A stretch of DNA of 64,000 nt from an uncultured Acidobacteriia bacterium (GCA_903929755.1 CAIYVZ010000007.1:1-64000), one strand, 5' to 3'; positions 20,289-33,695 are shown, counted from the stretch's first letter. Numbers and translations are program-made. The notes: generated from the sequence alone by a model not told the origin.

Positions 20289-20747
20289 CTACAACGCGAG
20301 GAACGAATCCCGCGCCCCGGCTTGCAGCAAACGGCTGGTATCCACCACAACCTCGCCGTCTGCATCCAGTTCGAGGTGCACGCGATCCATGGGGCGCGGG
20401 GCCGGTCCCTCAAAGTTCCGTCCCTCCGCATCAAACCCGCTGCCATGGCAAGGACACTTGAACTTGTTCTCACCCTCCAGCCAGTTCGGCGTGCATCCCA
20501 GATGCGTGCACTTCGCATGGATTGCAAACAGGTTGCGCTGCGTCCGCACCACCCAAATACGATGGGATTGCTTGAACCTCTCATCCACACCTGGCGCAAA
20601 AGCCGTGGGAGGCCCGATGCGAAACCGCGTCTCCGGCTCAAATAAAACGCGTGGAAAGAAGAAGCGGGCAGTCATCACCGCGCCTGCGCCAAGAAAGGCC
20701 GTCAGCGCCGCCCAGACCGTCCGCCTCCTGCTGAATCTTTCACCCAC
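20289..20747 (-). CDS. Rieske [2Fe-2S] protein
   Basis: This 152-residue protein has an N-terminal Arg-rich leader and one membrane anchor (about residues 11-30), then a Rieske fold with both cluster motifs CTHLGC and CPCHGSGF, which supply two Cys and two His ligands. It takes the first electron from quinol at the bc-type complex and hands it to the c-type cytochrome. The leader MGERFSRRRTVWAALTAFLG has consecutive Arg residues compatible with Tat export, as usual for Rieske proteins. It lies between the FNR gene (4-base gap) and the cytochrome b gene (2-base gap). Confidence 0.93.
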   Translation of the reverse strand: MGERFSRRRTVWAALTAFLGAGAVMTARFFFPRVLFEPETRFRIGPPTAFAPGVDERFKQSHRIWVVRTQRNLFAIHAKCTHLGCTPNWLEGENKFKCPCHGSGFDAEGRNFEGPAPRPMDRVHLELDADGEVVVDTSRLLQAGARDSFLAL

Positions 20748-20751
20748 TTCG

Positions 20752-21612
20752 CTACTCGTACAGCAGTTCCGCGTACCGGCCCTGGCTCACAAGTTCGTCC
20801 TGTAGTTTCTGCCATTCGGCTTCGGAACCGGCAGCTTGCGCCATCGCCTTGTTGAACTTCTCCGCAACCTCCTTTAGCCCCGCCACATAAACGTAGGTTT
20901 GTGGGTCCTGTACCATGTCCCAGATCTCGTTCTGGTTATCGGCGAAGATACGCTCCATGTCGGGCTGTGGCTGCGTGGATGGCCGCGGACTCAGCGCTTC
21001 AAACGCCTTGAAAGTACCTTCCGCATAGTACAGCGAAAAGTCCTTATTCACATCGTTCATGTAGAGCAGTTCCAGGCCCGTTCGCGCGCCATAGAACAAA
21101 CGAACATCGCCCTTCCAGCCGCCCCGTTCCGTATAAATATGCTGGATGAAAGCGCGGAAGGGAGCAATGCCTGTACCCACCCCGATCATCAGCAAATTAC
21201 TGGTGTCGTCGGCCGGAATGGTGAACCGCGCCCCATAAGGCCCTGCTATCTGAACCGGATCTCCCGGCTCCGTATCGCAAAGGTAATTCGAAGCCAGCCC
21301 CGGATATCTCTCGCCCGTAATGTCATCGATGTAGAAGCACCGCCGCACGCAAAGCGAGAACGTTCCCAGGTGACCCTTCTCCCCATTCCGCGGACTGGCG
21401 ATCGAGTAGAGCCGCAAATGTCGCGGATTCCCGAACTCCATCGGACCATGCAGAATGACGGCGATACTCTGGCCTTCCAGGTAATCCAGCCGTTCGCCGG
21501 AAACCTCGAACACAATGTGGCGAACGTCGGCGTCGCCTTTTGGCGTGATGCGCTGATTCGAAACCACCGTCGCTACCTGCCAGTTACTCAGGTCATACTC
21601 ATTCAGATTCAT
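20752..21612 (-). CDS. Ferredoxin-NADP+ reductase, plant type
   Basis: This 286-residue flavoprotein has the FAD-binding R-L-Y-S-I-A-S signature (RHLRLYSIAS), a second FAD segment FSLCVRR, the pyridine-nucleotide motif GVGTGIAPFRAF, YVAGLKEV, and the C-terminal Tyr close to the end (YAELLYE). This pattern is that of plant/cyanobacterial ferredoxin-NADP+ reductases. It would exchange electrons between reduced ferredoxin and NADP(H) in the cytosol. It lacks a membrane anchor or phycobilisome domain. Its place between the Rnf genes and the Rieske gene, with 4-base overlap to the small Cys-rich protein gene, suggests that the ferredoxin pool filled by PFOR can be drained to NADPH as well as through Rnf. 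An NADPH-to-quinone or cytochrome role is also possible. Confidence 0.9.
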   Translation of the reverse strand: MNLNEYDLSNWQVATVVSNQRITPKGDADVRHIVFEVSGERLDYLEGQSIAVILHGPMEFGNPRHLRLYSIASPRNGEKGHLGTFSLCVRRCFYIDDITGERYPGLASNYLCDTEPGDPVQIAGPYGARFTIPADDTSNLLMIGVGTGIAPFRAFIQHIYTERGGWKGDVRLFYGARTGLELLYMNDVNKDFSLYYAEGTFKAFEALSPRPSTQPQPDMERIFADNQNEIWDMVQDPQTYVYVAGLKEVAEKFNKAMAQAAGSEAEWQKLQDELVSQGRYAELLYE

Positions 21613-21839
21613 GACTTTGCTCCATTCCCGGGGTTCAACCCGGCATGTTTCATGCGATTCTGGCAGCTCTGGCTGCGTTCACATCCCCCGCAGCTGTGTG
21701 CCATGTAGTCGAGCACATCGTGGTCCGCGCTACACCCGGACCCTTTACGAACAAACGCCTGGAAGACTATCCAAAGGCCCAGCACCAGAAAGATTCCGGC
21801 CGATACCGTTGCCAGTTGAATCAGCGCATCCAGCATCAT
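21609..21839 (-). CDS. Small Cys-rich membrane protein in the Rnf/bc operon
   Basis: This 76-residue protein has one N-terminal hydrophobic helix (residues about 5-30, ATVSAGIFLVLGLWIVFQAF). A short soluble tail has four or five Cys: GSGC, then HSCGGC about 15 residues later, then SQSC. The gene overlaps FNR upstream and rnfA by four bases each (ATGA-type), so it belongs to the operon and is surely translated. I do not recognise the family. The layout of one helix plus a Cys-rich tail resembles NqrM, the small maturation factor that supplies Fe to the Cys cage of NqrD/E (homologues of RnfA/E), but the Cys spacing is different. A metal-delivery or assembly role for RnfA/E is therefore an inference only. 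Confidence 0.75.
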   Translation of the reverse strand: MMLDALIQLATVSAGIFLVLGLWIVFQAFVRKGSGCSADHDVLDYMAHSCGGCERSQSCQNRMKHAGLNPGNGAKS

Positions 21840-22420
21840 GACGCGTTCCCCATTCCGGCAAAGCCCATGAAAGCCATGGAAAGAATTGCCGCCAGAATCA
21901 GCGTCAGTGCCGTGCCCCTGGCCAGCGTCACTACGTCGGATAACTCAATCCGTTCACGAACCAGTGACAGCAGCACCAGCGCCGCGCAGTATCCGCCGCT
22001 CGCCGCGATGGAGAACACCGTGCTCTGCACCAGCGTGTAACCGCGCGAGGTCTGGAACAGCGGTACCGCCAGCACCGCACAGTTCGTCGTGATCAGCGGA
22101 AGATAGACTCCCAGTTCCCGAAACAGCGCCGGACTGTTCTTCTTAATGAACATCTCGGTCAGTTGCACCGTCGCCGCAATAATCACGATGAAGATGATGA
22201 TCCGCAGATACTCCGCGTGATACTTGACCAGGAGCAGATTCGTAAACCACGACAGCACCGAACTCACCGTGATCACAAACATCACCGACACGCCCATGCG
22301 CCAGGCTGTGGAGAACTTACCCGACAACCCCAGGAAAGAGCACATGCCTAAGAACGTGCACAGCACGAAGTTATTAATCAGAAACGAGTCGAGAAAAATA
22401 TGTGTCAGCGATTCGTTCAT
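21836..22420 (-). CDS. rnfA: Rnf complex subunit RnfA
   Basis: This 194-residue, six-helix membrane protein is of the RnfA/NqrE type. The conserved INNFVLCTFLGMCSFLG near the N-terminus and YLPLITTNCAVL in the fourth helix each carry a Cys of the intramembrane Fe-S cage shared with RnfE. It forms half of the antiparallel RnfA/RnfE core through which electrons cross the membrane during ion translocation. The ATG at 22420 is chosen because it gives the family N-terminus and overlaps the end of rnfE by four bases; the frame is open another 38 codons upstream into rnfE. Confidence 0.95.
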   Translation of the reverse strand: MNESLTHIFLDSFLINNFVLCTFLGMCSFLGLSGKFSTAWRMGVSVMFVITVSSVLSWFTNLLLVKYHAEYLRIIIFIVIIAATVQLTEMFIKKNSPALFRELGVYLPLITTNCAVLAVPLFQTSRGYTLVQSTVFSIAASGGYCAALVLLSLVRERIELSDVVTLARGTALTLILAAILSMAFMGFAGMGNAS

Positions 22421-23067
22421 TGCGTGGCCTCCGCCGCCGCGAGTTTCGCCGCACGCTCTTTGCGCCACGCAAAGAACAGCAGCCACATCGCCAGTGAGAT
22501 AAAGCCACCCGGAGGCAGCAGAAACAGCACCCACGGCTCAAAGCGCGAGCCAAATACGGGGAAACCCAGGAACGTACCGGCTCCAAGAACCTCGCGGACC
22601 ATCCCCAAACAAGTCAGTGCCAACGCAAAGCCAAGCCCCATGCCGAGCCCATCCAGCATCGATTTCACTACGGGCTGCTTGCCCGCGTAAGCCTCCGCGC
22701 GCTCCAGCGTCAGGCAGTTCGAAACAATCAGCGGGATGTAAGCGCCCAGCGCCTGATACACCGGAATGCTGATCGCCTTTACCAGAAAATCCACCACCGT
22801 CACGCCGCACGCGATGATCGCAATGAACGTCGCGATGCGGACCTGTTTCGGGATCAGTTTGCGAATGGCCGAGATCATGCCGTAAGACGCCACCATCACG
22901 AACGTAGTAGCCAGGCCCATCGAAATCGCATTCTTTACACTGTTCGTAATCGCCAGGGTCGGGCACATCCCCAGCACCATCACGAACACCGGGTTCTGCT
23001 TCCACAGGCCGTTCAGGAAGGGATGGGTGTCCGCCGTAATCGTCACCGGCTGTTTGTCCCTCAGCAT
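22417..23067 (-). CDS. rnfE: Rnf complex subunit RnfE
   Basis: This 216-residue, six-helix membrane protein is homologous to RnfE/NqrD. The first Cys of the Fe cage lies in VLGMCPTLAITNSVKNAISMG (about residue 34) and the second in AYIPLIVSNCLTLERAEAY (about residue 118). The end, LGFPVFGSRFEPWVLFLLPPG, is also characteristic. It pairs with RnfA in the membrane core of the Rnf ion pump. It shares a base with the rnfG stop codon and overlaps rnfA by four bases, which suggests strict stoichiometric translation. Confidence 0.95.
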   Translation of the reverse strand: MLRDKQPVTITADTHPFLNGLWKQNPVFVMVLGMCPTLAITNSVKNAISMGLATTFVMVASYGMISAIRKLIPKQVRIATFIAIIACGVTVVDFLVKAISIPVYQALGAYIPLIVSNCLTLERAEAYAGKQPVVKSMLDGLGMGLGFALALTCLGMVREVLGAGTFLGFPVFGSRFEPWVLFLLPPGGFISLAMWLLFFAWRKERAAKLAAAEATQ

Positions 23068-23783
23068 TAGTTGCCTCGCTCGATTCGGTCCAGGTTTTTC
23101 AGGATCACCGGAGTCACATCCTCCACGCTTTTGTGCAGCATCCGGCCCACGGCCCGGGAAGAGATCGTCGCACCGGAAATCGCATCAATTTCCCAGGCGT
23201 TCTTTTTGGTCCCGTGCTTCACCGTTGTAATGTTGTGGACTTCCTTGCCGTTCTCAACCTTCGCGTCCAGGTTCTTGAAATTGGCAAGGAACGGAATATC
23301 GCTCTTGATGCGGTCGCCAAGACCCGGGGTCTCCCGCATATCCACAACCTTGAAACCGATAATCGTCTGGGTCGCCGGCGAGTACGAATACAGCGCAGAG
23401 ATCACATCGGCATAGCCACGTTCTCCCGCCTCAATTACCACGCCGACCAGCTTGCCCGAGCCATCGTAACCGGCAAAGAACTTCTTGCCCTCGCCCGTCG
23501 CGCCAGTCAGCACTTTCAGCTCGCCCGAAGGCTCCACACCGTAAGTCACCTGCTTGCTGATACCCGGCAGCAGTTCCGCCACCGACTCCCGCGTGATCGT
23601 CTCCTGATTGCTCTGAATCCGGTCTTTGGTGGCCAGATTCGTCACCACAATCAGCAGCCCGCACATCAGCGAAACCGTGCCCAGCAAACGAACCATGCGA
23701 ATACTGTTTGCGGCGGAGGGCGCGTGTGGAGACGCCGCACCAGGTCCAGTCCCGCCAGGGCCAGGAATAATTTGGCTGCTCAT
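23067..23783 (-). CDS. rnfG: Rnf complex subunit RnfG (covalent FMN)
   Basis: This 238-residue protein has an unusually Gly/Pro/Ala-rich cytosolic leader of about 25 residues and then one membrane anchor (MVRLLGTVSLMCGLLIVVTN). The periplasmic FMN-binding domain shows GLGDRI and ISGATISSRAV, in which the Thr of SGAT is the covalent FMN attachment site. It carries electrons on the outer face of the Rnf complex. The flavin is added by ApbE, whose gene is divergent at 32305. It overlaps rnfD and rnfE by one base each. Confidence 0.95.
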   Translation of the reverse strand: MSSQIIPGPGGTGPGAASPHAPSAANSIRMVRLLGTVSLMCGLLIVVTNLATKDRIQSNQETITRESVAELLPGISKQVTYGVEPSGELKVLTGATGEGKKFFAGYDGSGKLVGVVIEAGERGYADVISALYSYSPATQTIIGFKVVDMRETPGLGDRIKSDIPFLANFKNLDAKVENGKEVHNITTVKHGTKKNAWEIDAISGATISSRAVGRMLHKSVEDVTPVILKNLDRIERGN

Positions 23784-24832
23784 TACGCCACCGCCTTGCG
23801 CCGCTCGCCATAGGTCTTCGGCTGCGTCAGATTATCGATCAGCGGCGAGAGCGCGTTGCCCAGCAGAATCGCGTACATTACACCTTCGGCAAGCCCGCCC
23901 AGGAAGCGGATCGCTACCGTGAGTGTGCCCATCAGAATCCCGTAAATCCACATGCCGCGGGGCGTTACCGGTTGGCCGACGGGATCGGTCGCCATGAACA
24001 TCGCACCCAGCATCAGGCCTCCGGAAAAGAGCACAAACAGAGGTCCCGGGTACCGCGCCGCATCCGCCATGTGGAACGCCTGCGCCAGCACCACCGAACT
24101 GAGCAGCATCGCTGCCGGAACACGCCAGCTCATCATGCCGCGAATGATCAGATACAACCCGCAAAGCAGGATCAGCCAGGGCGCCGTTTCACCGGCAGAC
24201 CCCGCCCGTTCGCCCAGGAACATGGACCACGGCTCCGTCGTCACATGGTCGAACTTTTGCAGCATCAGCGGCGTCGCCCCTGTGAAGCCGTCCACCTTCG
24301 TCCGTGCGACCCACTCCGTTATCGGGGCGGCCTTCATAAACGGCCACGCCAGGGTGGATGGGACAAACTCAGTGAACCGTCCCACCGCCTTCGCAGACGT
24401 GTAGGTTGTGATTGCCACCGGAAATGCTGCCTGCAAAAACGCCCGCCCCACCAGCGCCGGATTGAACACGTTGAAACCCAGGCCGCCGAACACCATCTTG
24501 CCGGGGCCCACCGCGATAAACGCTCCCAGCGCACCCATCCACAAGGGCAAGCCCGGAGGCAGCGTCAGGCCCAGCAGCAAGCCCGTAATCACGGCCGAGA
24601 AATCGCCAATCGTCGAGCCCTTTCCGCTTGCCCGGCAGAACATCTGTTCTGTCCCTAACGCCGCCGCCGTAGTCGCCAGCAGCAACGCCAGTGTCGATAT
24701 GCCGAACAACCAAATCGCATACCCGCAAATCGGCAGCAGCGCGAATACCACGTTCGCCATGATCTTTTCCACGGACCGCGTGGAGTGCGCGTGCGGTGAA
24801 GTCCGAACCGCAAGAACCGTTGTGGCCGTCAT
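23783..24832 (-). CDS. rnfD: Rnf complex subunit RnfD (covalent FMN)
   Basis: This 349-residue membrane protein with eight to ten helices matches RnfD/NqrB. It has SPHAHSTRSVEKIMANVVFA at the start, MVFGGLGFNVFNPALVGRAF, and the covalent-flavin site FTGATPLML, whose Thr should carry FMN by phosphoester. A final MATDPVGQPVTPRG also matches. The ATG at 24832 gives the family N-terminus and overlaps the rnfC end by four bases; a longer frame to 24928 lies inside rnfC and is rejected. It forms part of the ion-translocating membrane core. Confidence 0.95.
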   Translation of the reverse strand: MTATTVLAVRTSPHAHSTRSVEKIMANVVFALLPICGYAIWLFGISTLALLLATTAAALGTEQMFCRASGKGSTIGDFSAVITGLLLGLTLPPGLPLWMGALGAFIAVGPGKMVFGGLGFNVFNPALVGRAFLQAAFPVAITTYTSAKAVGRFTEFVPSTLAWPFMKAAPITEWVARTKVDGFTGATPLMLQKFDHVTTEPWSMFLGERAGSAGETAPWLILLCGLYLIIRGMMSWRVPAAMLLSSVVLAQAFHMADAARYPGPLFVLFSGGLMLGAMFMATDPVGQPVTPRGMWIYGILMGTLTVAIRFLGGLAEGVMYAILLGNALSPLIDNLTQPKTYGERRKAVA

Positions 24833-26163
24833 GCGCGTGCCTTCCTCTCCCGGTTCATTTGTTTGGCCACCCGGAAGTACTGCACCAGCGGAATATTCGA
24901 CGGGCAGACGTAACTGCAGCACCCGCATTCAAAGCAGTCCATCAGGTGGAAGTCGGTCTCCATCTCTTCGTACCGGTCCTTACGTGCCAGCAGGCCGAGC
25001 CTTGAAGGATTCAGCTGCATCGGGCACGCTTCCACACAAGCGGCGCATTTAATGCAGGGATGCATCCGCCCGGTCTCGTCCTGCGTCAGCACCAGAATGC
25101 CAGTCACGCCCTTCGTGACCGGAACGTCGAGAGACCCGGTCGCCACGCCCATCATGGGCCCGCCCAGAATGACTTGCGACACATGGCTGGTACACCCGGC
25201 CTGAGCCAGAGCCCAGCGTAGCGGCGTCCCCAGAGCAACGAGATAATTCCCCGGCTTGGTTACGCCCGGGCCCGCAATCGTGACCACACGTTCAATCAGC
25301 CCGCGCCTGCTCGGCAGCAGATCGCCAATCTGCGCCAGCGTCGCCACATTGAATACCGCCAGACCCACTTCTGAAGGCAGGCCCGCCGACGGAATCTCAC
25401 GATTCAGCAGCACCTTTACCAGCATCTTTTCGGCACCCTGCGGATACTTCGTTGGCACCGCTTCAATGGTGATATCGGTCGCCGAGCCGTTGGCTTTCTT
25501 CAGCGCCGCCACCGCGTCCATCTTGTTGTCTTCCACGCCGACCACGGCACGCTCAGCGCCCAGAGCCCGCATGGCCACGCGCGCGCCATGCAGCACCTCG
25601 CCCGGTTGCTCCACCATTACGCGATGGTCCGCAGTCAGGTACGGTTCACACTCGCAGCCATTTACCACCACGGTATCGATCTTGCGGCCCGCCGGAACCT
25701 TCAGCTTCACGTGCGTGGGAAACGCCGCTCCACCCAGGCCAACCACGCCCGTCTCCTGCACGGCGAGCACAATTTCGTCCGGTGTCATCTTGTCGATGTC
25801 CTGGGGCGCGCCGTACAGCACTTCCTGGCTGGCGCTCTCATACGGAGTGATGTAGATCGCCTCCGTCAGTTCGCCCTTCGCGCTCGGAGCCAGGGCGATC
25901 CTTTGTACACGCCCCGTTGCCGGAGCATGCATCGGCACCGACACAAAACCGCCCGCTTTCGCGATCGGCTCTCCGCGCACAATCTCCTGGCCTTCCCGCA
26001 CCAGCGGCACTGCGGGAGCACCATTGTGTTGCGACAGCGGAACTACCAGCAGGGGAGGGAAGGGCATGCGCCGGATCGCCAGATGAGCCGTCTCATCTTT
26101 GTGCTCCGGCACATGCAGGCCCCGCCAGAGGCGCTTACCCGTAATTGCTTCCAGTAAGGGCAT
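24829..26163 (-). CDS. rnfC: Rnf complex subunit RnfC
   Basis: This 444-residue protein contains the complex-I 51-kDa-like NADH/FMN domain, with GLGGAAFPTHVKL and NGCECEPYLTADHR (typical RnfC), a SLBB domain around residues 260-330, and two ferredoxin motifs: CIKCAACVEACP and CFECGCCSYVCPSNIPLVQYF. It is the NAD(H)-facing subunit of the Rnf complex in the cytosol. It starts 10 bases after nifJ and runs into rnfD with a 4-base overlap. It lacks the long C-terminal Ala/Lys extension seen in many proteobacterial RnfC proteins. Confidence 0.95.
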   Translation of the reverse strand: MPLLEAITGKRLWRGLHVPEHKDETAHLAIRRMPFPPLLVVPLSQHNGAPAVPLVREGQEIVRGEPIAKAGGFVSVPMHAPATGRVQRIALAPSAKGELTEAIYITPYESASQEVLYGAPQDIDKMTPDEIVLAVQETGVVGLGGAAFPTHVKLKVPAGRKIDTVVVNGCECEPYLTADHRVMVEQPGEVLHGARVAMRALGAERAVVGVEDNKMDAVAALKKANGSATDITIEAVPTKYPQGAEKMLVKVLLNREIPSAGLPSEVGLAVFNVATLAQIGDLLPSRRGLIERVVTIAGPGVTKPGNYLVALGTPLRWALAQAGCTSHVSQVILGGPMMGVATGSLDVPVTKGVTGILVLTQDETGRMHPCIKCAACVEACPMQLNPSRLGLLARKDRYEEMETDFHLMDCFECGCCSYVCPSNIPLVQYFRVAKQMNRERKARA

Positions 26164-26173
26164 TCGCGGGCTC

Positions 26174-31201
<5,028 letters not shown>

Positions 31202-31208
31202 CTTCAGT

Positions 31209-32117
31209 TCACCTGGGCCCTTCTTGTGTTTGCAATACCGGCAAGTCCGCCAGTGCAACCGGCAGAGGTGATTTGCGCGTGATCTTCTTCGCTTCCACGC
31301 CCTTCACCGTGCCTTGCTTCGCGTCGAGCCAAACGATAGCGCCGGTCGGGCATCGTTCAATCGGCATCCGCGTCGCCAAACTGTTCTTCGCGTAATTCAC
31401 TACCGCAAGATTGTTCACTATCTCGACCAGCCCTGCCGGAGCATCCGCTGCGCAGCGTCCGCAAGCCGTACACGCCACTTCGCACTCGGCCTCCGCCGTG
31501 TCGCCGTGCAACAGGCTCCGGCAGGCCACCCATAACCGATGACTCACCACGTGCAGCGAGAACAAACCTTTGGGGCAAACCTCAACGCAATCGCCGCACG
31601 CCGTGCACAGGGCTTCATTCACCACCGGAAGGCCGTGGGCATCCATCCGGATCGCGTTGAACTCGCAGACGCGTTCGCAATCCGCCAGCCCCAGGCAACC
31701 CCAGCTACAGCCCTTGCCGCCACCGTTTACCAGCGCGGCGGCACGGCAGGAGGGCAAACCCTGATACTGCGCTTTTTGCCGCGCCACATGTGCGCCACCT
31801 GCGCAAGCTAACCTGGCGACGCGCTTTTCGTCGCCTCCCGCCGCTACCTTGAGGAGTGCCGCCACCGCGGCCACGCCCTCAGCGCTATTCACTGTGCACT
31901 TGCCCGGGGCGATCTCGCCCTTCACCGCTTTCTCGGCAAACGCATGGCATCCCGCACACCCGCAGGCGCCGCAATTGGCCAACGGGAGCAAAGCCTCTAC
32001 CTGGTCAATTCGCGGGTCTTCCCATACATAAAGCTTCTTGTCCGCGATCGCCAGCACAACCGCCAGAATCACCCCGATGCCACCCATCAGGATGGCCGCG
32101 ACCAATAAATCACTCAT
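31209..32117 (-). CDS. rnfB: Rnf complex subunit RnfB
   Basis: This 302-residue protein has a hydrophobic N-terminal anchor (residues 3-25) and then the [4Fe-4S] domain CGACGCAGCHAFAE with a fourth Cys in GKCTVN. Further ferredoxin motifs are CSWGCLGLADCERVC, CTACGDCVEVCPKGL and CTACGRC with a later RCPTGAI. This is the long form of RnfB, with several clusters that accept electrons from reduced ferredoxin at the cytosolic face. The leader AAGAGG is seven to twelve bases before the ATG. It is the first gene of the 13-gene operon, and nifJ starts seven bases after its stop. Separation of rnfB from rnfCDGEA by the PFOR gene is unusual. Confidence 0.94.
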   Translation of the reverse strand: MSDLLVAAILMGGIGVILAVVLAIADKKLYVWEDPRIDQVEALLPLANCGACGCAGCHAFAEKAVKGEIAPGKCTVNSAEGVAAVAALLKVAAGGDEKRVARLACAGGAHVARQKAQYQGLPSCRAAALVNGGGKGCSWGCLGLADCERVCEFNAIRMDAHGLPVVNEALCTACGDCVEVCPKGLFSLHVVSHRLWVACRSLLHGDTAEAECEVACTACGRCAADAPAGLVEIVNNLAVVNYAKNSLATRMPIERCPTGAIVWLDAKQGTVKGVEAKKITRKSPLPVALADLPVLQTQEGPR

Positions 32118-32223
32118 TGCGCCTCTTCCCCCCGATTCCCAGTCGGCAGTGCGGGAAATAGCGCACGCTGCGCAAGTTGCCGCATTGCCTCTTCGCAGCC
32201 CCGGGTTCTAAATCCGCAAAATG

Positions 32224-32239
32224 GTTGCATGTTTGCAAC
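32224..32239. promoter_or_regulatory. Perfect inverted repeat between rnfB and apbE (candidate operator)
   Basis: GTTGCA-TGTT-TGCAAC is a 6-base perfect inverted repeat with a 4-base loop, in the only divergent intergenic space of the Rnf operon (32118-32304). It lies about 107 bases upstream of rnfB and about 65 bases upstream of apbE, a sensible place for a shared regulator. The repeat is short enough to occur by chance, and no clear -35/-10 pair was found next to it. Confidence 0.35.
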
Positions 32240-32304
32240 GTCTCAGGTAGTGCCGAACCCCCTCATGTGCAATCGGCGTACCGTTCTGGCCAGTGGCATT
32301 TCAC

Positions 32305-33348
32305 ATGCAGTTCAGGTGGACCGTGAAGCATCTCTGGGTACGAACGCTGCTCGCGCTGCTCCTCGTGGGTGGCCTGCTGGCATACCATCTGTCCGGCCCA
32401 TCCCCCACGCGCCTGTTCCGCGAACAGCGGTCCTTAATGGGGACAGCCTGGAGCCTGGAAGTCCCCCTCAACGGCCATTCGGAAGACGAAGCCCGGCGAG
32501 CTGTCACCGCAGCTTATCGCGAACTCGACCGCATCGAGGCCCTCATGAGCGAATGGCGGCCCGAGTCGCCGATCTCCCTGGTGGATGCCGCCGCTGGTCA
32601 CAACCCTGTTGAAGTCCCCGAGGAACTCCGCGCCCTCCTCGAACGCAGCATGGACTACAGCCGCAAGACCGAAGGCACGTTCGACATCACTTGGCGAGGC
32701 ATGGGTCGGATCTGGCACTTTGACGACACCTTCCGCGTCCCCAACCACGCCGAGGTCGCTCAAGCCCGCCGCACGATCGACTACCGGCGCATTCATATCG
32801 ACGGCAACAATATCTATCTCCCGAAAGGCACCAACATCGGCCTGGGCGGTATCGCCAAGGGTTACGCGATAGACCGCGCCGCCGCCGTCCTGAAGAAGGC
32901 CGGCTTTCCCGATTCCCTGGTAGATGGAGGCGGCGACATTCTGGCCTCCGGCACCCGCTACGGTCACCCCTGGCAGATTGGCGTACAGGACCCGCGCGCC
33001 GAAAGAGGCAAACTCCTCGGAGTGGTGGAAATCTCCAACGCCGCTCTTGTCAGCTCCGGAGACTACGAGCGATTTCGTCTAGTCAACGGAGTTCGATACC
33101 ACCACCTCATCGATCCCCGCACCGGCTGGCCCGCCACCGCCGCCATGGCCTCCACCGTGCTTGCCCCCACTGCGGAACAAGGCGTCGTCCTCGGCAAGGC
33201 TATTTTCATCCTGGGCCCGGAAAAAGGTCTGGCGCTCGCCAAAGCTGAGGGCCTGGAAGCCCTGGTGATCGACCGAGCCCAAAAGCAACACGCCACCCAG
33301 GGCTTCAGGAAAATCTTCCGCGCCGCCGATGCAGAACTGATTCGCTGA
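32305..33348 (+). CDS. apbE: FAD:protein FMN transferase ApbE
   Basis: This 347-residue protein has an N-terminal membrane anchor or lipoprotein-less signal (LWVRTLLALLLVGGLLAYHL). The ApbE fold shows MGTAWSLEV, the GLGGIAKGYAIDRA loop, LVDGGGDILASG, VSSGDYERF and HHLIDPRTGWPA, which carry the Mg2+ and FAD ligands. It attaches FMN to Thr of RnfG and RnfD in the periplasm. It is transcribed divergently from the Rnf operon that encodes both targets, so the functional link is strong. A GTG at 32293 is an alternative start four codons upstream. Neither start has a strong ribosome site. Confidence 0.93.
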   Translation: MQFRWTVKHLWVRTLLALLLVGGLLAYHLSGPSPTRLFREQRSLMGTAWSLEVPLNGHSEDEARRAVTAAYRELDRIEALMSEWRPESPISLVDAAAGHNPVEVPEELRALLERSMDYSRKTEGTFDITWRGMGRIWHFDDTFRVPNHAEVAQARRTIDYRRIHIDGNNIYLPKGTNIGLGGIAKGYAIDRAAAVLKKAGFPDSLVDGGGDILASGTRYGHPWQIGVQDPRAERGKLLGVVEISNAALVSSGDYERFRLVNGVRYHHLIDPRTGWPATAAMASTVLAPTAEQGVVLGKAIFILGPEKGLALAKAEGLEALVIDRAQKQHATQGFRKIFRAADAELIR

Positions 33349-33374
33349 CCAGTTACCGCTGCAATACTCTTCAA

Positions 33375-33695
33375 TCAAGTTCGTCGGGGACGAAGCTCGA
33401 AATTTACACCCTCTTGCGCCTGAAGATGCGCGAGTACCCCAAACAGATTCCTGGCCGAGGGGTTGCCGTTAGGTCCAAACATCCGCATCAGGCTCGTGGC
33501 CGGAATCGATGTAGCCTCTTCCAGTTGCTGAAATCCCACCGTGGCATTGATGTAGTTCCGCAGGATTGCCCGGCCCGTCTTCTCATCACCGGAGAGCATC
33601 AACTCAATCGCTTCCCGCAATAGCGCCTTGCGGAATTGCGGCTGCCGTTGAGCCCTCTCACGTATGGTTTCGCGGAAATCCTTCGTCAGTGCCAT
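33375..33695 (-). CDS. HigA-like antitoxin (DNA-binding addiction module antidote)
   Basis: This 106-residue protein has a helix-turn-helix-like C-terminal half (EEATSIPATSLMRMFGPNGN followed by PSARNLFGVLAHLQAQEG), typical of antidote proteins paired with phage Gp49-like/RelE toxins. The N-terminal half is helical and probably binds the toxin. The ATG at 33695 follows GGGGAAG and overlaps the end of the toxin gene by ten bases, giving the toxin-first order of HigBA-type modules. It should neutralise the toxin and repress the operon. Confidence 0.8.
   Translation of the reverse strand: MALTKDFRETIRERAQRQPQFRKALLREAIELMLSGDEKTGRAILRNYINATVGFQQLEEATSIPATSLMRMFGPNGNPSARNLFGVLAHLQAQEGVNFELRPRRT

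Noticed and set aside
21609-21839. Naming the small Cys-rich protein NqrM
   Set aside because: The helix-plus-Cys layout is similar, but the NqrM Cys motif is not present, so a family name is not justified.
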